The position numbers and the translations under genes were made by a program. A stretch of 64,000 bases of DNA, from the NCBI GenBank assembly GCA_963765375.1, contig CAVXVZ010000011.1, forward strand, positions 434,001-498,000. Direction: 5' to 3'. The DNA comes from Roseiarcus sp963765375. GTDB taxonomy: Bacteria > Pseudomonadota > Alphaproteobacteria > Rhizobiales > Beijerinckiaceae. How positions within the stretch are numbered: position 1 is the stretch's first letter; every line of letters starts with the position of its first letter. Below, in pieces: positions 18,283-27,105 of the stretch. The notes below the pieces were generated by a model that had not been told where the DNA came from, searched no databases, and worked only from the letters and a program-made list of their open reading frames with translations.

Positions 18283-19347
18283 ATGAGCAACGTTCTATCG
18301 AGCCTTTTCAACGATGAGGGCGGCAACCTGCGAGCGAAGGTGATCGGTATGTATGTCTTGCTGATCGGCGCGAATATCGCCGCCTGGCTTTGGGCTCTGT
18401 CCGCTTTTCGCGACTACCCAGTCCTGCTCGGCACGGCGATGCTCGCGTACACATTTGGCCTGCGCCACGCGTTCGACGCCGATCATATCGCCGCCATCGA
18501 CAACGTCACCCGAAAGCTGATGCAGGAAGGAAAGCGGCCGGTCGCGGTCGGCTTCTTCTTCTCGCTCGGCCATTCGACCATCGTCGTGGCGCTGTCGATC
18601 GCGATAGCGGTCACGGCGACGGCGCTTCAATCGAAGTTCGACAATTTCACCAGCATCGGCGGCGTGGTCGGCACGCTGGTGTCGGCGTTGTTTCTGTTTG
18701 CCATCGCCATCGCAAATATTCTCGTCCTCATATCGATCTATCGGACCTTCCAAACCGTGAGGAGCGGCGGCAAATTCGCTGAGGAAGACCTCGATCTCAT
18801 GCTGTCGAGACGTGGATTCATGGGACGTATTCTGCGCCGCTTCTACCACCTGATCGAGCGCAGCTGGCACATGTATCCGCTGGGCGTGCTGTTCGGTCTC
18901 GGCTTCGATACCGCAACCGAGGTTGGCCTGCTCGGCATCTCGGCGACGCAGGCCGCGCAGGGCATGTCGATCTGGTCAATTCTGGTGTTTCCGGCGCTAT
19001 TCACGGCCGGCATGTCGCTGATGGATGCCACCGACAGCATCCTGATGCTTGGCGCCTACGGCTGGGCGTTCGTCAAACCGATCCGCAAGCTCTATTACAA
19101 TCTCACGATCACGGCCGTGTCGGTCATCGTCGCCGTCGTCGTGGGCGGACTTGAGGTCCTCAACCTGATCGGCGATCAACTCGGCCTCACCGACGGCGGC
19201 GGCTTCTGGGGCGCGGTCGGAGCGATCAACGACAATTTCGGCCTTCTCGGCTATATCATCGTCGGAATTTTCGTTCTGAGCTGGCTGATCTCATTCGCCG
19301 TCTATCGGGCGAAGGGCTATGACGAGATCGAGGTCGCGACGAGCTAG
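18283..19347 (+). CDS. NiCoT family nickel permease (HoxN/NixA type)
   Basis: 354 residues with about eight membrane helices. The family signature RHAFDADHIAAIDNVTRK lies at residues 61-78 with the metal-binding H-A-x4-D-H set. Other motifs are FFSLGHSTIVV, GLGFDTATEV and GMSLMDATDSILMLGAYGWAF. It imports Ni2+ (or Co2+) through the inner membrane. Location directly behind nikR and its operator points to nickel. The permease at 19692-20765 is a close paralogue. Confidence 0.93.
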   Translation: MSNVLSSLFNDEGGNLRAKVIGMYVLLIGANIAAWLWALSAFRDYPVLLGTAMLAYTFGLRHAFDADHIAAIDNVTRKLMQEGKRPVAVGFFFSLGHSTIVVALSIAIAVTATALQSKFDNFTSIGGVVGTLVSALFLFAIAIANILVLISIYRTFQTVRSGGKFAEEDLDLMLSRRGFMGRILRRFYHLIERSWHMYPLGVLFGLGFDTATEVGLLGISATQAAQGMSIWSILVFPALFTAGMSLMDATDSILMLGAYGWAFVKPIRKLYYNLTITAVSVIVAVVVGGLEVLNLIGDQLGLTDGGGFWGAVGAINDNFGLLGYIIVGIFVLSWLISFAVYRAKGYDEIEVATS

Positions 19348-19427
19348 CGGCCGCCTTCGAGGGGCTTCGGGTCCGGGACGACGGCGAGCCGCTTGCGCCC
19401 GGCGTCCGACTCCGATAGCCTCGCCCG

Positions 19428-19594
19428 CGATGGTTCCCTTCGGGGATCAAAAGGGAACACGGTGAGGCCGAAAAGCTGAAGCCGTGGCTGCCCCCGCAAC
19501 TGTAAGCGGTAAGACGACGCCACTTATGATCACTGGGAAACCGGGAAGATCGGCGTCCGTCGTTGACCCGCGAGCCAGGAGACCTGCCATCGCT
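19428..19594 (+). ncRNA. Cobalamin (adenosylcobalamin) riboswitch
   Basis: Contains the conserved blocks of the cobalamin aptamer in order: GGTTCCC near the 5' side, ACGGTGAGGCCGAAAAGCTG, GGCTGCCCCCGCAACTGTAA, the CACTGGGAAACCGGGAAG arm and the B12 box AGCCAGGAGACCTGCC at 19573-19588. It precedes the second NiCoT permease with no other gene between, so B12 should lower expression of a cobalt uptake protein. Confidence 0.95.
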
Positions 19595-19641
19595 CGTGCA
19601 GCCGATCTCGGGCGAGGTGACCGATGGTTTGTCTCTTCTGC

Positions 19642-19696
19642 GGCATCACCCGCGATCGCGCTGTTTTCCTTCAACAGCATGCGAGGGTGTCATGCC
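19642..19696 (+). promoter_or_regulatory. Predicted riboswitch expression platform (start-site sequestering hairpin)
   Basis: GGCATCACCCGC (19642-19653) can pair with GCGAGGGTGTCATGCC (19681-19696), which contains the GAGGGTG ribosome-binding site and the ATG at 19692. The pairs are GGCAT/ATGCC, CACCC/GGGTG and GC/GC with small bulges. No T run follows, so control is probably at translation initiation rather than by termination. Confidence 0.55.
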
Positions 19697-20765
19697 TGGA
19701 ATCGTCTCAACCGTATTGAATGAGGGCGGCGCAGATCTGCGTCGCCGGCTGATCGCGACCTACGCCGTTCTCATCGGCGGCAATATTCTCATCTGGCTCT
19801 GGGCGCTTGTCGCGCTGGGCGGCCAGCCGGTCCTGCTCGGAACGGCGCTCTTGGCCTATACGTTCGGCCTCCGCCACGCAGTCGACGCCGACCATATCGC
19901 GGCGATCGACAACGTCACCCGCAAGCTGATGCAGCAGGGCCAGCGGCCGGTCGGCGTCGGCTTCTTCTTTTCGCTCGGCCATTCGGCTGTCGTGGTCTTG
20001 ATGTCGGTCGGCGTAGCCTTCGCGGCGTCGGCGCTGACTTCGCGCTTCGATTCGATGAAGGCGGTCGGCGGCGTCATCAGCACGAGCGCATCGGCTTTGT
20101 TCCTGTTCGCCATCGCCTTCATCAACGTCCTGGTGCTCGCCTCCGTCTATCGGACCTTTCAGGCGGTCAAACGCGGCGAACCGTTCGTCGAGGATGACTT
20201 CGATATCCTGCTCAACAAGCGGGGCTTCCTGTCGCAAATCTTTCGTCCGTTGTTTCGGATCGTGACCAAGAGCTGGCACATGCTGGCGATCGGTTTCCTG
20301 TTCGGGCTCGGCTTCGACACCGCAACCGAAGTCGCGCTGTTCGGCATATCCTCCGCGCAAGCCGCCAACGGCATGTCGCTCGGCGTCATCCTGGTGTTTC
20401 CGCTTCTGTTCACCGCGGGGATGACGCTCATCGATACGACCGACGGCGTCTTGATGCTCGGCGCCTATGGCTGGGCGTTCATGAAGCCGATCCGCAAGCT
20501 CTATTACAACATGACCATTACGGCGGTCTCGGTTGTCGTCGCCGTCCTGATCGGGGGGTTGGAAACCCTGAACCTCATCGGCGACCAGCTCGGCCTCACC
20601 GACGGGGGCGGCTTCTGGGGCGCGATCGGCGCCATCAACGACAATTTCGGTGTACTCGGTTATGTCATCATCGGAATATTTGTCTTGAGCTGGGTCGGCT
20701 CGGTGGTCTTCTACAACCTCAAGGGTTACGATCAGGTTGAGGTCAATACGGCCGGGGAAGGCTGA
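19692..20765 (+). CDS. NiCoT family cobalt permease
   Basis: 357 residues, a close paralogue of the upstream permease along its whole length (both start with a VLNEGGADLRRR/LFNDEGGNLRAK-like segment and both have DQLGLTDGGGFWGA near the end). The signature RHAVDADHIAAIDNVTRK is intact, as are FFSLGHSAVVV, GLGFDTATEV and GMTLIDTTDGVLMLGAYGW. Placement behind a cobalamin riboswitch points to cobalt as the physiological substrate. The ATG at 19692 is chosen because GAGGGTG lies just before it; an earlier frame start at 19563 lies inside the riboswitch. Confidence 0.93.
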   Translation: MPGIVSTVLNEGGADLRRRLIATYAVLIGGNILIWLWALVALGGQPVLLGTALLAYTFGLRHAVDADHIAAIDNVTRKLMQQGQRPVGVGFFFSLGHSAVVVLMSVGVAFAASALTSRFDSMKAVGGVISTSASALFLFAIAFINVLVLASVYRTFQAVKRGEPFVEDDFDILLNKRGFLSQIFRPLFRIVTKSWHMLAIGFLFGLGFDTATEVALFGISSAQAANGMSLGVILVFPLLFTAGMTLIDTTDGVLMLGAYGWAFMKPIRKLYYNMTITAVSVVVAVLIGGLETLNLIGDQLGLTDGGGFWGAIGAINDNFGVLGYVIIGIFVLSWVGSVVFYNLKGYDQVEVNTAGEG

Positions 20766-20858
20766 CGCCTCGGGGGAATGCGGCGGCCTCCATGCGGGGG
20801 CGGCCGATGACCGCGCGGCAAACGGGCAATTCCTCCCCCTCCGATCCGGGATGCCGAG

Positions 20859-22103
20859 ATGAACGCGCCAGATATCATGCTCGCCGAACTGCAGGCTCGA
20901 CGCGCCGGCATGAGCCTCGATCGGAGATTTTATGCCGATCCCGAGTTCCACCGGCTCGATCTCGAAACGATCTTCTACCGGGATTGGCTGTTCGCCGGCC
21001 ATGATTGCGAGATCCCGGCGCCGGGCGACTACTTCACGCTTCAGATCGGCGACTATCCGATCATGGTGCTCCGCGGCCGCGACGGATCCGTCCGCGCCCT
21101 CCACAACTCCTGCCGGCACCGCGGATCGCGCATCTGTCCGGCGGCGAAGGGCGCGGCCAAGCGGCTCGTCTGCCCCTATCATCAATGGACCTACGACCTC
21201 GACGGCAGCCTGATCCGCGCCCGTCACCAGGACGGCGGAATCGACAAGGCGCAATTCGGTCTCAAGCCCGTCCACTGCGAAAGCGCCGCCGGCTACATCT
21301 TCGTCTGCGTCGCGCCGGTCGCGCCGAGCTTCGAGCCTTTTCAGGCCCAACTCGAACGATATGCGGCGCCCCATCGGCTCGCCGACGCCAAAATCGCCTT
21401 CGAGAGCACGATCGTCGAAAACGGCAACTGGAAGCTGGTGTGGGAGAACAACCGCGAGTGCTATCACTGCGCCGCCAACCATCCGGAATTGCTCCGGACG
21501 TTCCTGGAGCGGCCCACCGTCTCGGGGATCGAGGACGCCATCGCCGACCGGGAGTTGACAGCGCATTGGGACCGCTGCGAAGCGGCCGGACTGCCGAGCA
21601 TGTTTCAGCTTTCGGAATCCGGACAATACCGGGCGAGCCGAGTCCCTCTCGTCGACAAGGCGGTGAGCTATACGATGTCGGGCCGGGCGGCAGTCAGTCG
21701 CGGGCTCAGCGACGACGTCACCGAGCCCAACATCGGGTCGCTCTTGATCTTCCATTATCCGTCAATGTGGAATCACGTGCTGGGCGACCACGCGGTCTCG
21801 TTCCAGGTGCTGCCGATCGGTCCGATGCAAACCCAGCTCAGGACGAAATGGCTGGTCCACAAGGACGCGGTCGAAGGCAGGGACTATTCGGTCGAGGAGC
21901 TCACGCATGTGTGGCTCGCCACCAACGATCAGGATCGTCGCGTGGTCCAGGAAAACCAGATCGGCATCCGCTCTCCGGCCTACGAGCCGGGTCCCTACTC
22001 GCCTGAGCAGGAAGGCGGGGTCATGCAATTCGTCGATTGGTACTGCCGGACGATGCAACGGAATCTCGGCGGAGAGCGGGCGAGCCTGAGCCGCGTCGCC
22101 TGA
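20859..22103 (+). CDS. Rieske non-heme iron oxygenase, large subunit (GbcA/CntA-like)
   Basis: 414 residues. The Rieske [2Fe-2S] motif is at residues 85-110 (CRHRGSRIC and CPYHQW), and the mononuclear iron site is in NWKLVWENNRECYHCAANHPEL near residue 190. The overall look is that of the oxygenases acting on quaternary amines such as glycine betaine or carnitine (GbcA, CntA), but the substrate cannot be fixed. No reductase partner gene is adjacent in the window, so an electron donor must be encoded elsewhere. Confidence 0.88.
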   Translation: MNAPDIMLAELQARRAGMSLDRRFYADPEFHRLDLETIFYRDWLFAGHDCEIPAPGDYFTLQIGDYPIMVLRGRDGSVRALHNSCRHRGSRICPAAKGAAKRLVCPYHQWTYDLDGSLIRARHQDGGIDKAQFGLKPVHCESAAGYIFVCVAPVAPSFEPFQAQLERYAAPHRLADAKIAFESTIVENGNWKLVWENNRECYHCAANHPELLRTFLERPTVSGIEDAIADRELTAHWDRCEAAGLPSMFQLSESGQYRASRVPLVDKAVSYTMSGRAAVSRGLSDDVTEPNIGSLLIFHYPSMWNHVLGDHAVSFQVLPIGPMQTQLRTKWLVHKDAVEGRDYSVEELTHVWLATNDQDRRVVQENQIGIRSPAYEPGPYSPEQEGGVMQFVDWYCRTMQRNLGGERASLSRVA

Positions 22104-22441
22104 GGCCGTCGGGGTCGGCGAGCGGTGGAAGCGTTTTCAAAGCCGCGGGAAGGAAAATCCAAATCGCAAGGAAGCGAAATCAAAGCCGAGGGAAGCGAAA
22201 GCCAAATTTCTTGCTTCCGCAAATCGAGGCTTTTCAATAGTATAACTCACAAATCCCCGAGACGTCCACTCTATTCACTCCGGCCTGCCGTAAAACTGGC
22301 GCCAAACCCAAAAGCGCTCCACCCGTCACCCGGCCTCCTGGATTGGGCGACAGCAAGCACGTTAACACGGGCTTCTGTTTATCGCAAATGATTGTCGGTT
22401 TTTCTTGCATTGATGGGCGGCGACGGCACGCTTCGGCTGGT
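22104..22441. other. Intergenic stretch, no gene seen
   Basis: 338 bases, clearly richer in A and T than its surroundings in 22130-22260. GGAAGC recurs several times on an A-rich background (22138-22200), and GGAAGC at about 22193 can pair with GCTTCC at about 22212, a hairpin that could close transcription of the oxygenase gene. I see no open frame with codon bias. Confidence 0.5.
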
Positions 22442-22936
22442 CTAAGAGGGCGCCCGTCGCGCCGGCTCAGCGTCAACCCGCTTCGTCATGGTGACCGCCG
22501 TCCCGCCCCGGAACGGCTCGCCGCCGACGACCGCATAGCCGAGCCGCGTGTAGAGCGTGAGATTGGCGGCGAAGGCCGCATTGGTCATGAGGCGGATGTC
22601 GCCGAGCCCCAATTCGGCGGCGCGCTTCTCGGCATGAGCAAGCAGCATGCGCCCGTAGCCCCTGCCCTGCCGGTCCGGCGCGACCGCGACATTCTCGATC
22701 CACAGATGATCAGGCCTGGCGATCGTCTCGATCAGGCCGACGAACGCGCCGCCGACGATCAGGAGATCGATCGCGTGCTCGCGGACGGCGCGATCGTAAT
22801 CCGCCTGCATCGGCAGCGGCTCGCGGCCGATGAGCGCGGCCCATTGGGCGTAGGCCGCGCGAGTCAGATCGCGGATGCCCGCCGCGTCTTTTAGGGCCGC
22901 GGGGCGGATTTCGATCGAGGGAGCGGGCGTCATCAT
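22442..22936 (-). CDS. GNAT family N-acetyltransferase
   Basis: 164 residues. IEIRPAALKDAAGIRDLTRAAY opens the GNAT fold, LWIENVAVAPDRQGRGYGRML is the acetyl-CoA loop (Q-G-R-G-Y-G), and ANLTLYTRLGYAVVG is the C-terminal motif. The acceptor is unknown. The conserved YAQWAALIGREPLPM and MQADY segments are typical of a common alphaproteobacterial subgroup. Confidence 0.85.
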   Translation of the reverse strand: MMTPAPSIEIRPAALKDAAGIRDLTRAAYAQWAALIGREPLPMQADYDRAVREHAIDLLIVGGAFVGLIETIARPDHLWIENVAVAPDRQGRGYGRMLLAHAEKRAAELGLGDIRLMTNAAFAANLTLYTRLGYAVVGGEPFRGGTAVTMTKRVDAEPARRAPS

Positions 22937-23466
22937 CGGCGAATGCTATGCTGCACTGTCCGCTATGATAAACTCGTCGCGGCAAAAGAACGCGGGTTCC
23001 GCCGCCAGCGAAAGAGGAGTGTCTCAGTTATGGGATCGGCCGCCCGAGTCACTTCGGCAGCGGAGGGGCTGCCCCGCCGCCGCTTCACGGTCGCCGAGGT
23101 CGAGGCGATGGTCGCCGCTGGGGTGATGGACGAGGACGAGCGCGTCGAACTGATCGGGGGGGAATTGGTTCCGATGTCGCCGAAGGGAAATCACCATGAG
23201 GTTTTGAAAGCTGCGCTACCGGACGTCGTCATCTATCCGCGCGCGAGCGGCATTCCCGTCTTCGACCTGATAACGCGCTGCTCGTCGTCGAGATCGCCAA
23301 CTCCTCGCTGCGCTATGACATCGGCCGCAAGCCGGCGCTCTACGCGAGTTTCGGCATTCGTGAAGTCTGGGTCATCGACCCAGTTCGCCTGACGACGCGC
23401 GTCTTCCGCGAGCCGGCCTCGGACGGCTATCGCAATGCAGGTGACTTCAGCGCGTCGGACCGGCTA

Positions 23467-24511
23467 GAGCGGTCGCTGATCAGTTTGAATCGGGGGGATT
23501 CTCGAATCGCTTGGGTTCTGATTCAACCTGCTGGCTGGGCGGAGGCCAGCAGGGATGGCGTATTCGCAGGACTTGCGGGACCGGGTGATCGACGCCGGGC
23601 TCGTTGAGGGAATGAGCCGGCGAGGCGCGGCGGTGAGGTTTGGGGTGAGCGAGACGGCGGCGATCAACTGGGTGAAGCGAGTGGAGCAGACCGGCTCGCG
23701 GGCTCCAGCCCAGCTTGGCGGTTACAAACCGATGATGTTGGCGCCGCATCGGGAGTTTCTCGAAGCCGTCCGCCGTGACAAGCCCGACATTACGCTTCAG
23801 GGCCTTTGCGATCGGCTCGTGGCGGAACGCGGGGTGAAGACCTACACCTCGGTGATGAGCCGCTTTTTGCGCCATCTCGGCGTGACGCTCAAAAAAAGAC
23901 GCTCGTTGCGCGCGAGCAAGACCGGCCTGACGTGAGCCGCCACCGCCGGCGCTGGAGGCAGCGCCAGAGGCAGGTCGACCCCTCGCGCCTGGTCTTCATC
24001 GACGAGACCTGGACCAAGACCAACATGACCCGCCTCCACGGCTGGGCGCCGAAAGGCCGACGTCTCATCGACAAGGTTCCGCATGGCCATTGGAAGACCG
24101 CGACCTTCCTCGCGGCGCTCCGTAACGACCGGATCGAAGCGCCCTGCCTGTTCGACGGACCCATCAATGGCGAGCGCTTCCTCGCCTACGTCGAGCAGTT
24201 CCTTGTCCCCACGCCCAAGCGCGACGACATCGTCATTCTCGACAATCTCGGGTCGCACAAGGGAAAGGCGGTGCGCGCCGCCGTCAAAGCCGCCGGCGCG
24301 CGCCTCCTCTTCCTTCCAAAATACTCGCCCGACCTCAATCCGATCGAGCAGCTCTTCTCCAAGGTGAAGACGCTCGTGCGCAAGGCCGCGCCGCGCTCCC
24401 TCGACGCCGTCTCCGACGCCATCGCCACCGCCTTGGCGGCCGTCCCGCGCTCCGAATGCGCCAACTACTTCACCAACTCAGGCTATGCGCATAACTAAAC
24501 AGGGAACGCTC
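23467..24511 (+). mobile_element. IS630-family insertion sequence, 1045 bp
   Basis: Bounded by TA at 23465-23466 and 24512-24513, the target duplication typical of IS630/Tc1. Ends are imperfect inverted repeats: the left begins GAGCGGTCGCTGATCAG, the right, read inward, begins GAGCGTTCCCTGTTTAG (about 15 of the first 21 bases match). It contains the two overlapping transposase frames and nothing else. It is inserted in the 3' part of the Uma2 gene. Confidence 0.9.
23555..24498 (+). CDS. IS630 family transposase, ORFAB by -1 frameshift
   Basis: The first frame (23555-23935) has a helix-turn-helix region (YSQDLRDRVIDAGLVEGMSRRGAAVRFGV, given in part here as RDRVIDAG and RRGAAVRFGV). The second frame, open through 24498, has the DDE catalytic core: VFIDETW, ILDNLGSHK and YSPDLNPIEQLFSKVK. 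A run of seven A at 23891-23897 (CTC-AAA-AAA-AGA) lies in the overlap; a -1 slip there joins the two frames into a protein of about 314 residues, as known for many IS630 elements. Both frames look intact. Confidence 0.88.
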
Positions 24512-24610
24512 TAGCGCCGCTCATCGCACCGGAGGCGTTCGCGCTGAGGCTCGACGAGTTGGAACTGAGCTGAAGCGAAAGCTGAGCGCGTATAGCCCGG
24601 TTGGCGAATT

Positions 24611-24967
24611 TCACTTTTTCATCACCGTCTCTATCACCATTTCTACCGCCAACGCGGAGGCAGCTTCATGCAGCGCGTCTAGCGGATGAGCCTGGCAATA
24701 GTCGTCAATCCAATGGCCTATTCCTTCAGCGTCAGTGCGGCCCAATCCGTCAACTACCGGCGGGTTATGGGTGGCGATCCCACTGAGAAACCCAAGCACC
24801 CATTGAAACATCATTGCACTGCGTGTCTGCTCTGGAAGGTCTTGGGCATTTCGGGCGGCGACCCAACTGCCACATGACAAGTGGCCAGAGCCGACCCCAG
24901 TTTGTCCCAAAACCGGAATTGGCGCTATGGAAGCACAGACCACGAGGCAACTGACGACAGCGCGCAT
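24611..24967 (-). CDS. Small secreted hypothetical protein
   Basis: 118 residues with a cleavable-type signal peptide (MRAVVSCLVVCASIAPIPVLGQ, given as its first segment VVSCLVVCASIAPIPVLG) and a mature part with two Cys (LSCGSW and DDYCQAHP) that may form a disulfide. Conserved-looking blocks are WVLGFLSGIA and DGLGRTDAEGIGHWIDDYC. I do not recognise a characterised family. GAAGGGG precedes the ATG. Confidence 0.6.
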   Translation of the reverse strand: MRAVVSCLVVCASIAPIPVLGQTGVGSGHLSCGSWVAARNAQDLPEQTRSAMMFQWVLGFLSGIATHNPPVVDGLGRTDAEGIGHWIDDYCQAHPLDALHEAASALAVEMVIETVMKK

Positions 24968-24990
24968 TTATGCCCCTTCGGTTGTAGGTC

Positions 24991-25287
24991 TTATATGTGC
25001 CTATAGAGGTCCGTGACCGTCTGGCAAACCGAGCAGAACACCGCCACGGCGGTTGCGACGGCCGCCCTGCTATTCCATTTTCCCACCGCTTTCAGATAGG
25101 GCTCAAGTCCGCCCTCCGCGAAATAGTCCGGCGTGAAAAACCTCCCTAGACGCGGGCCGTATTCCCCCGGCAGCATCCCGCGTTCCCGTTCGATGCTCCA
25201 CTTGATCCTCGAAGCGTACAACCAGAGGCCAGCCGCAACGAGGCCAACTACGGATGCTATGATGCCAAAGAATGCCGATAGCGTCAC
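24991..25287 (-). CDS. Small membrane-associated hypothetical protein
   Basis: 98 residues starting with GTG. One clear membrane helix at residues 4-26 (FFGIIASVVGLVAAGLWLYA), a soluble centre with GEYGPRLGRFFTPDYF, and a weaker hydrophobic stretch near residues 75-88. No family recognised. It lies between the secreted protein and the aminotransferase on the same strand, and the codon bias is weaker than in its neighbours. Confidence 0.45.
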   Translation of the reverse strand: MTLSAFFGIIASVVGLVAAGLWLYASRIKWSIERERGMLPGEYGPRLGRFFTPDYFAEGGLEPYLKAVGKWNSRAAVATAVAVFCSVCQTVTDLYRHI

Positions 25288-25341
25288 TGCGATCCCAATA
25301 GATTAAAGAACGATCTCCAGCGCTTAGAACCTCCCCTCCCC

Positions 25342-26559
25342 TCACGCCTGCTTCTTGAGCTTCACCACATTGTGCAGGGTCTTGTCGGCCGTCTCGAAGA
25401 AGCGCCGAACGCCGCGCGCGGCCTGGCGGATGCGCTGCTCGTTCTCGACCAGGGCGAGGCGGACGAAATCGTCGCCGTGCTCGCCGAAGCCGATCCCCGG
25501 CGCGACCGCGACGTCGGCCTTCTCGATGAGCAGCTTCGAGAATTCGAGGGAGCCCAGATGGCGGAAGCGCTCCGGGACCGGCGTCCAGGCGAACATCGAG
25601 GCGCTCGGCTTCGCGATCGGCCAGCCGGCGGCGGCGAAGCTCTCGATCATCACGTCGCGGCGGCGCTTATAAGTCAAGCGCATCTCGCGCACGCAATCGT
25701 CAGGGCCGTTGAGCGCCGCGGCGGCGGCGACCTGGATCGGGGTGTAGGCGCCGTAGTCGAGATAGGACTTGACCCGCGCGAGCGCCGCGAGCAGCCGCTC
25801 GTTGCCGACCGCAAACCCGATCCGCCACCCGGCCATCGAATAGGTCTTCGACATCGAGGTGAACTCGACCGCGACCTCGAAGGCGCCGGGCGCCTGAAGA
25901 ATCGACGGCGGCGGCGCATCGTCGAAATAGACCTCGGCGTAGGCGATGTCGGAGAGCACGAAAATCTCGTGCTTCTTCGCGAACAGAACCAGATCCTTGT
26001 AGAAGTCGAGCGAGGCGACCATCGCCGTCGGGTTGGACGGATAGCAGACGACGACCGCGATCGGCTTCGGGATCGAATGCATGATCGCGCGCTCGACCGC
26101 GGTGAAGAACTCGGGACCCGGCTCGGCCGGCACGGAGCGGATAACGCCGCCGGCCATCAAGAAACCGAAGGCGTGAATCGGATAGGAAGGATTCGGGACC
26201 AGCACGACGTCGCCCGGCGCGGTGATTGCCTGCGCCATGTTGGCGAAGCCTTCCTTTGAGCCGAGGGTGGCGACGACCTGGTTCTCGGGATCGAGCTTGA
26301 CCCCGAACCGGCGCGCATAATAGCCCGCCTGGGCGCGACGCAGGCCGGCGATGCCTTTCGAGGCCGAATAACGATCGGTTCGCGGCTTGCCGACCGTCTC
26401 GATCAGTTTTTCGAGCACGTGCTTCGGGGCCGGCAGGTCCGGGTTGCCCATGCCGAGATCGACGATATCGGCGCCGCCGGCGCGGGCCTTGGCCTTGAGC
26501 GTGTTGACCTGCTCGAAGACGTAAGGCGGCAGGCGCCGCACCCGGTGAAAGTCGCTCAT
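25342..26559 (-). CDS. PLP-dependent aminotransferase (AlaC/DapL-like class I)
   Basis: 405 residues of fold type I. DLGMGNPDLPAPKHVLE is at the N-terminus, CYPSNPTA near residue 172 and the PLP lysine in TSMSKTYSMAGWRIGF near residue 236, then the Arg-containing FVRLALVENEQRIRQA end. The family includes alanine transaminase AlaC and enzymes labelled LL-diaminopimelate aminotransferase. In alphaproteobacteria this gene usually sits upstream of homoserine dehydrogenase, which is not seen here. Substrate uncertain. Confidence 0.9.
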   Translation of the reverse strand: MSDFHRVRRLPPYVFEQVNTLKAKARAGGADIVDLGMGNPDLPAPKHVLEKLIETVGKPRTDRYSASKGIAGLRRAQAGYYARRFGVKLDPENQVVATLGSKEGFANMAQAITAPGDVVLVPNPSYPIHAFGFLMAGGVIRSVPAEPGPEFFTAVERAIMHSIPKPIAVVVCYPSNPTAMVASLDFYKDLVLFAKKHEIFVLSDIAYAEVYFDDAPPPSILQAPGAFEVAVEFTSMSKTYSMAGWRIGFAVGNERLLAALARVKSYLDYGAYTPIQVAAAAALNGPDDCVREMRLTYKRRRDVMIESFAAAGWPIAKPSASMFAWTPVPERFRHLGSLEFSKLLIEKADVAVAPGIGFGEHGDDFVRLALVENEQRIRQAARGVRRFFETADKTLHNVVKLKKQA

Positions 26560-26655
26560 TTCAGCAAATCGCCCCTGGATCGTTTCCCGCTTCGTCGGCG
26601 CTCGCGCCGATGCTCTGTTAACATCGGAAGCCTGCGCGCCGCAAACGGGATGTTG

Positions 26656-27105
26656 CTATTGCTGAGGGTTAGGGGCGTTCGTCTTCGGCTTTTTCTTCGC
26701 CGCTTCCTCTTCCGCCAGCGCCTTGGCGGCCGGCGGGTAGGCTTGGCGCAGGGCGTCATGCCTCTTCTGGAGCGCGTCGAGGTCGGTCTTCACCGCCTTG
26801 AGGTCGACCTCCTTCAATGCCGGCAGCGCCGGCTCCGGCGGGGGCTCAAAGACGGGAATGTAGTCGGGGTCGCTGGCGGGCCGCGACTTGACGACGAAAT
26901 CGGCCGGCGGCGCAACGTCGGTCGCAAAGCCCAGGAGCTTCGCCCCCTGCTTGAAGATATTGCCCCCCTGCTTGAGGATATTGTCCTGCTCTTGCGCTCG
27001 ACCCGCGTGAGCCGACACGACGAGCGCCGTGAGCGCGATAACCCCTGCCGAGGCGGATCGCCCTCGCCGGTATCGGTCGCGCCCGGCGTGAATCGTGCAA
27101 AACAT
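26656..27105 (-). CDS. Exported hypothetical protein with coiled-coil-like C-terminus
   Basis: 149 residues. A basic start and hydrophobic segment (ASAGVIALTALVVSAHAGRA) resemble a signal peptide with an AHA-type cleavage site. The mature part has a short tandem NILKQGGNIFKQG, a Pro-rich linker (FEPPPEPALPALKE) and a charged helical end (KTDLDALQKRHDALRQAY, AEEEAAKKKPK). No family recognised. The ATG at 27105 has GGAACGAG upstream. It is divergent from phaC. Confidence 0.6.
   Translation of the reverse strand: MFCTIHAGRDRYRRGRSASAGVIALTALVVSAHAGRAQEQDNILKQGGNIFKQGAKLLGFATDVAPPADFVVKSRPASDPDYIPVFEPPPEPALPALKEVDLKAVKTDLDALQKRHDALRQAYPPAAKALAEEEAAKKKPKTNAPNPQQ

Larger units (their letters stand above)
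23030..24573 (+). pseudogene. Uma2-family gene, deleted, frameshifted and split by IS630
   Basis: The ATG at 23030 has GAGGAG upstream and opens a typical Uma2 (DUF820, PD-(D/E)XK-like) start: RRRFTVAEVEAMV...DERVELIGGELVPMSPKGNHHE. About 40 residues expected after KAA are missing, and near 23262 the frame shifts; the next frame reads RPDNALLVVEIANSSLRYDIGRKPALYASFGIREVWVIDP (given in parts). It stops at GAC-CGG-C, where the IS begins. After the IS the end resumes: APLIAPEAFALRLDELELS and stop at 24573. Removing the IS and one TA restores this junction in frame. Confidence 0.85.

Noticed and set aside
19707..21755. 682-residue minus-strand open frame across the second NiCoT and Rieske genes
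   Set aside because: It is exactly antisense to two well-recognised genes and is rich in Arg, Asp and Glu, the usual product of reading GC-rich genes backwards.
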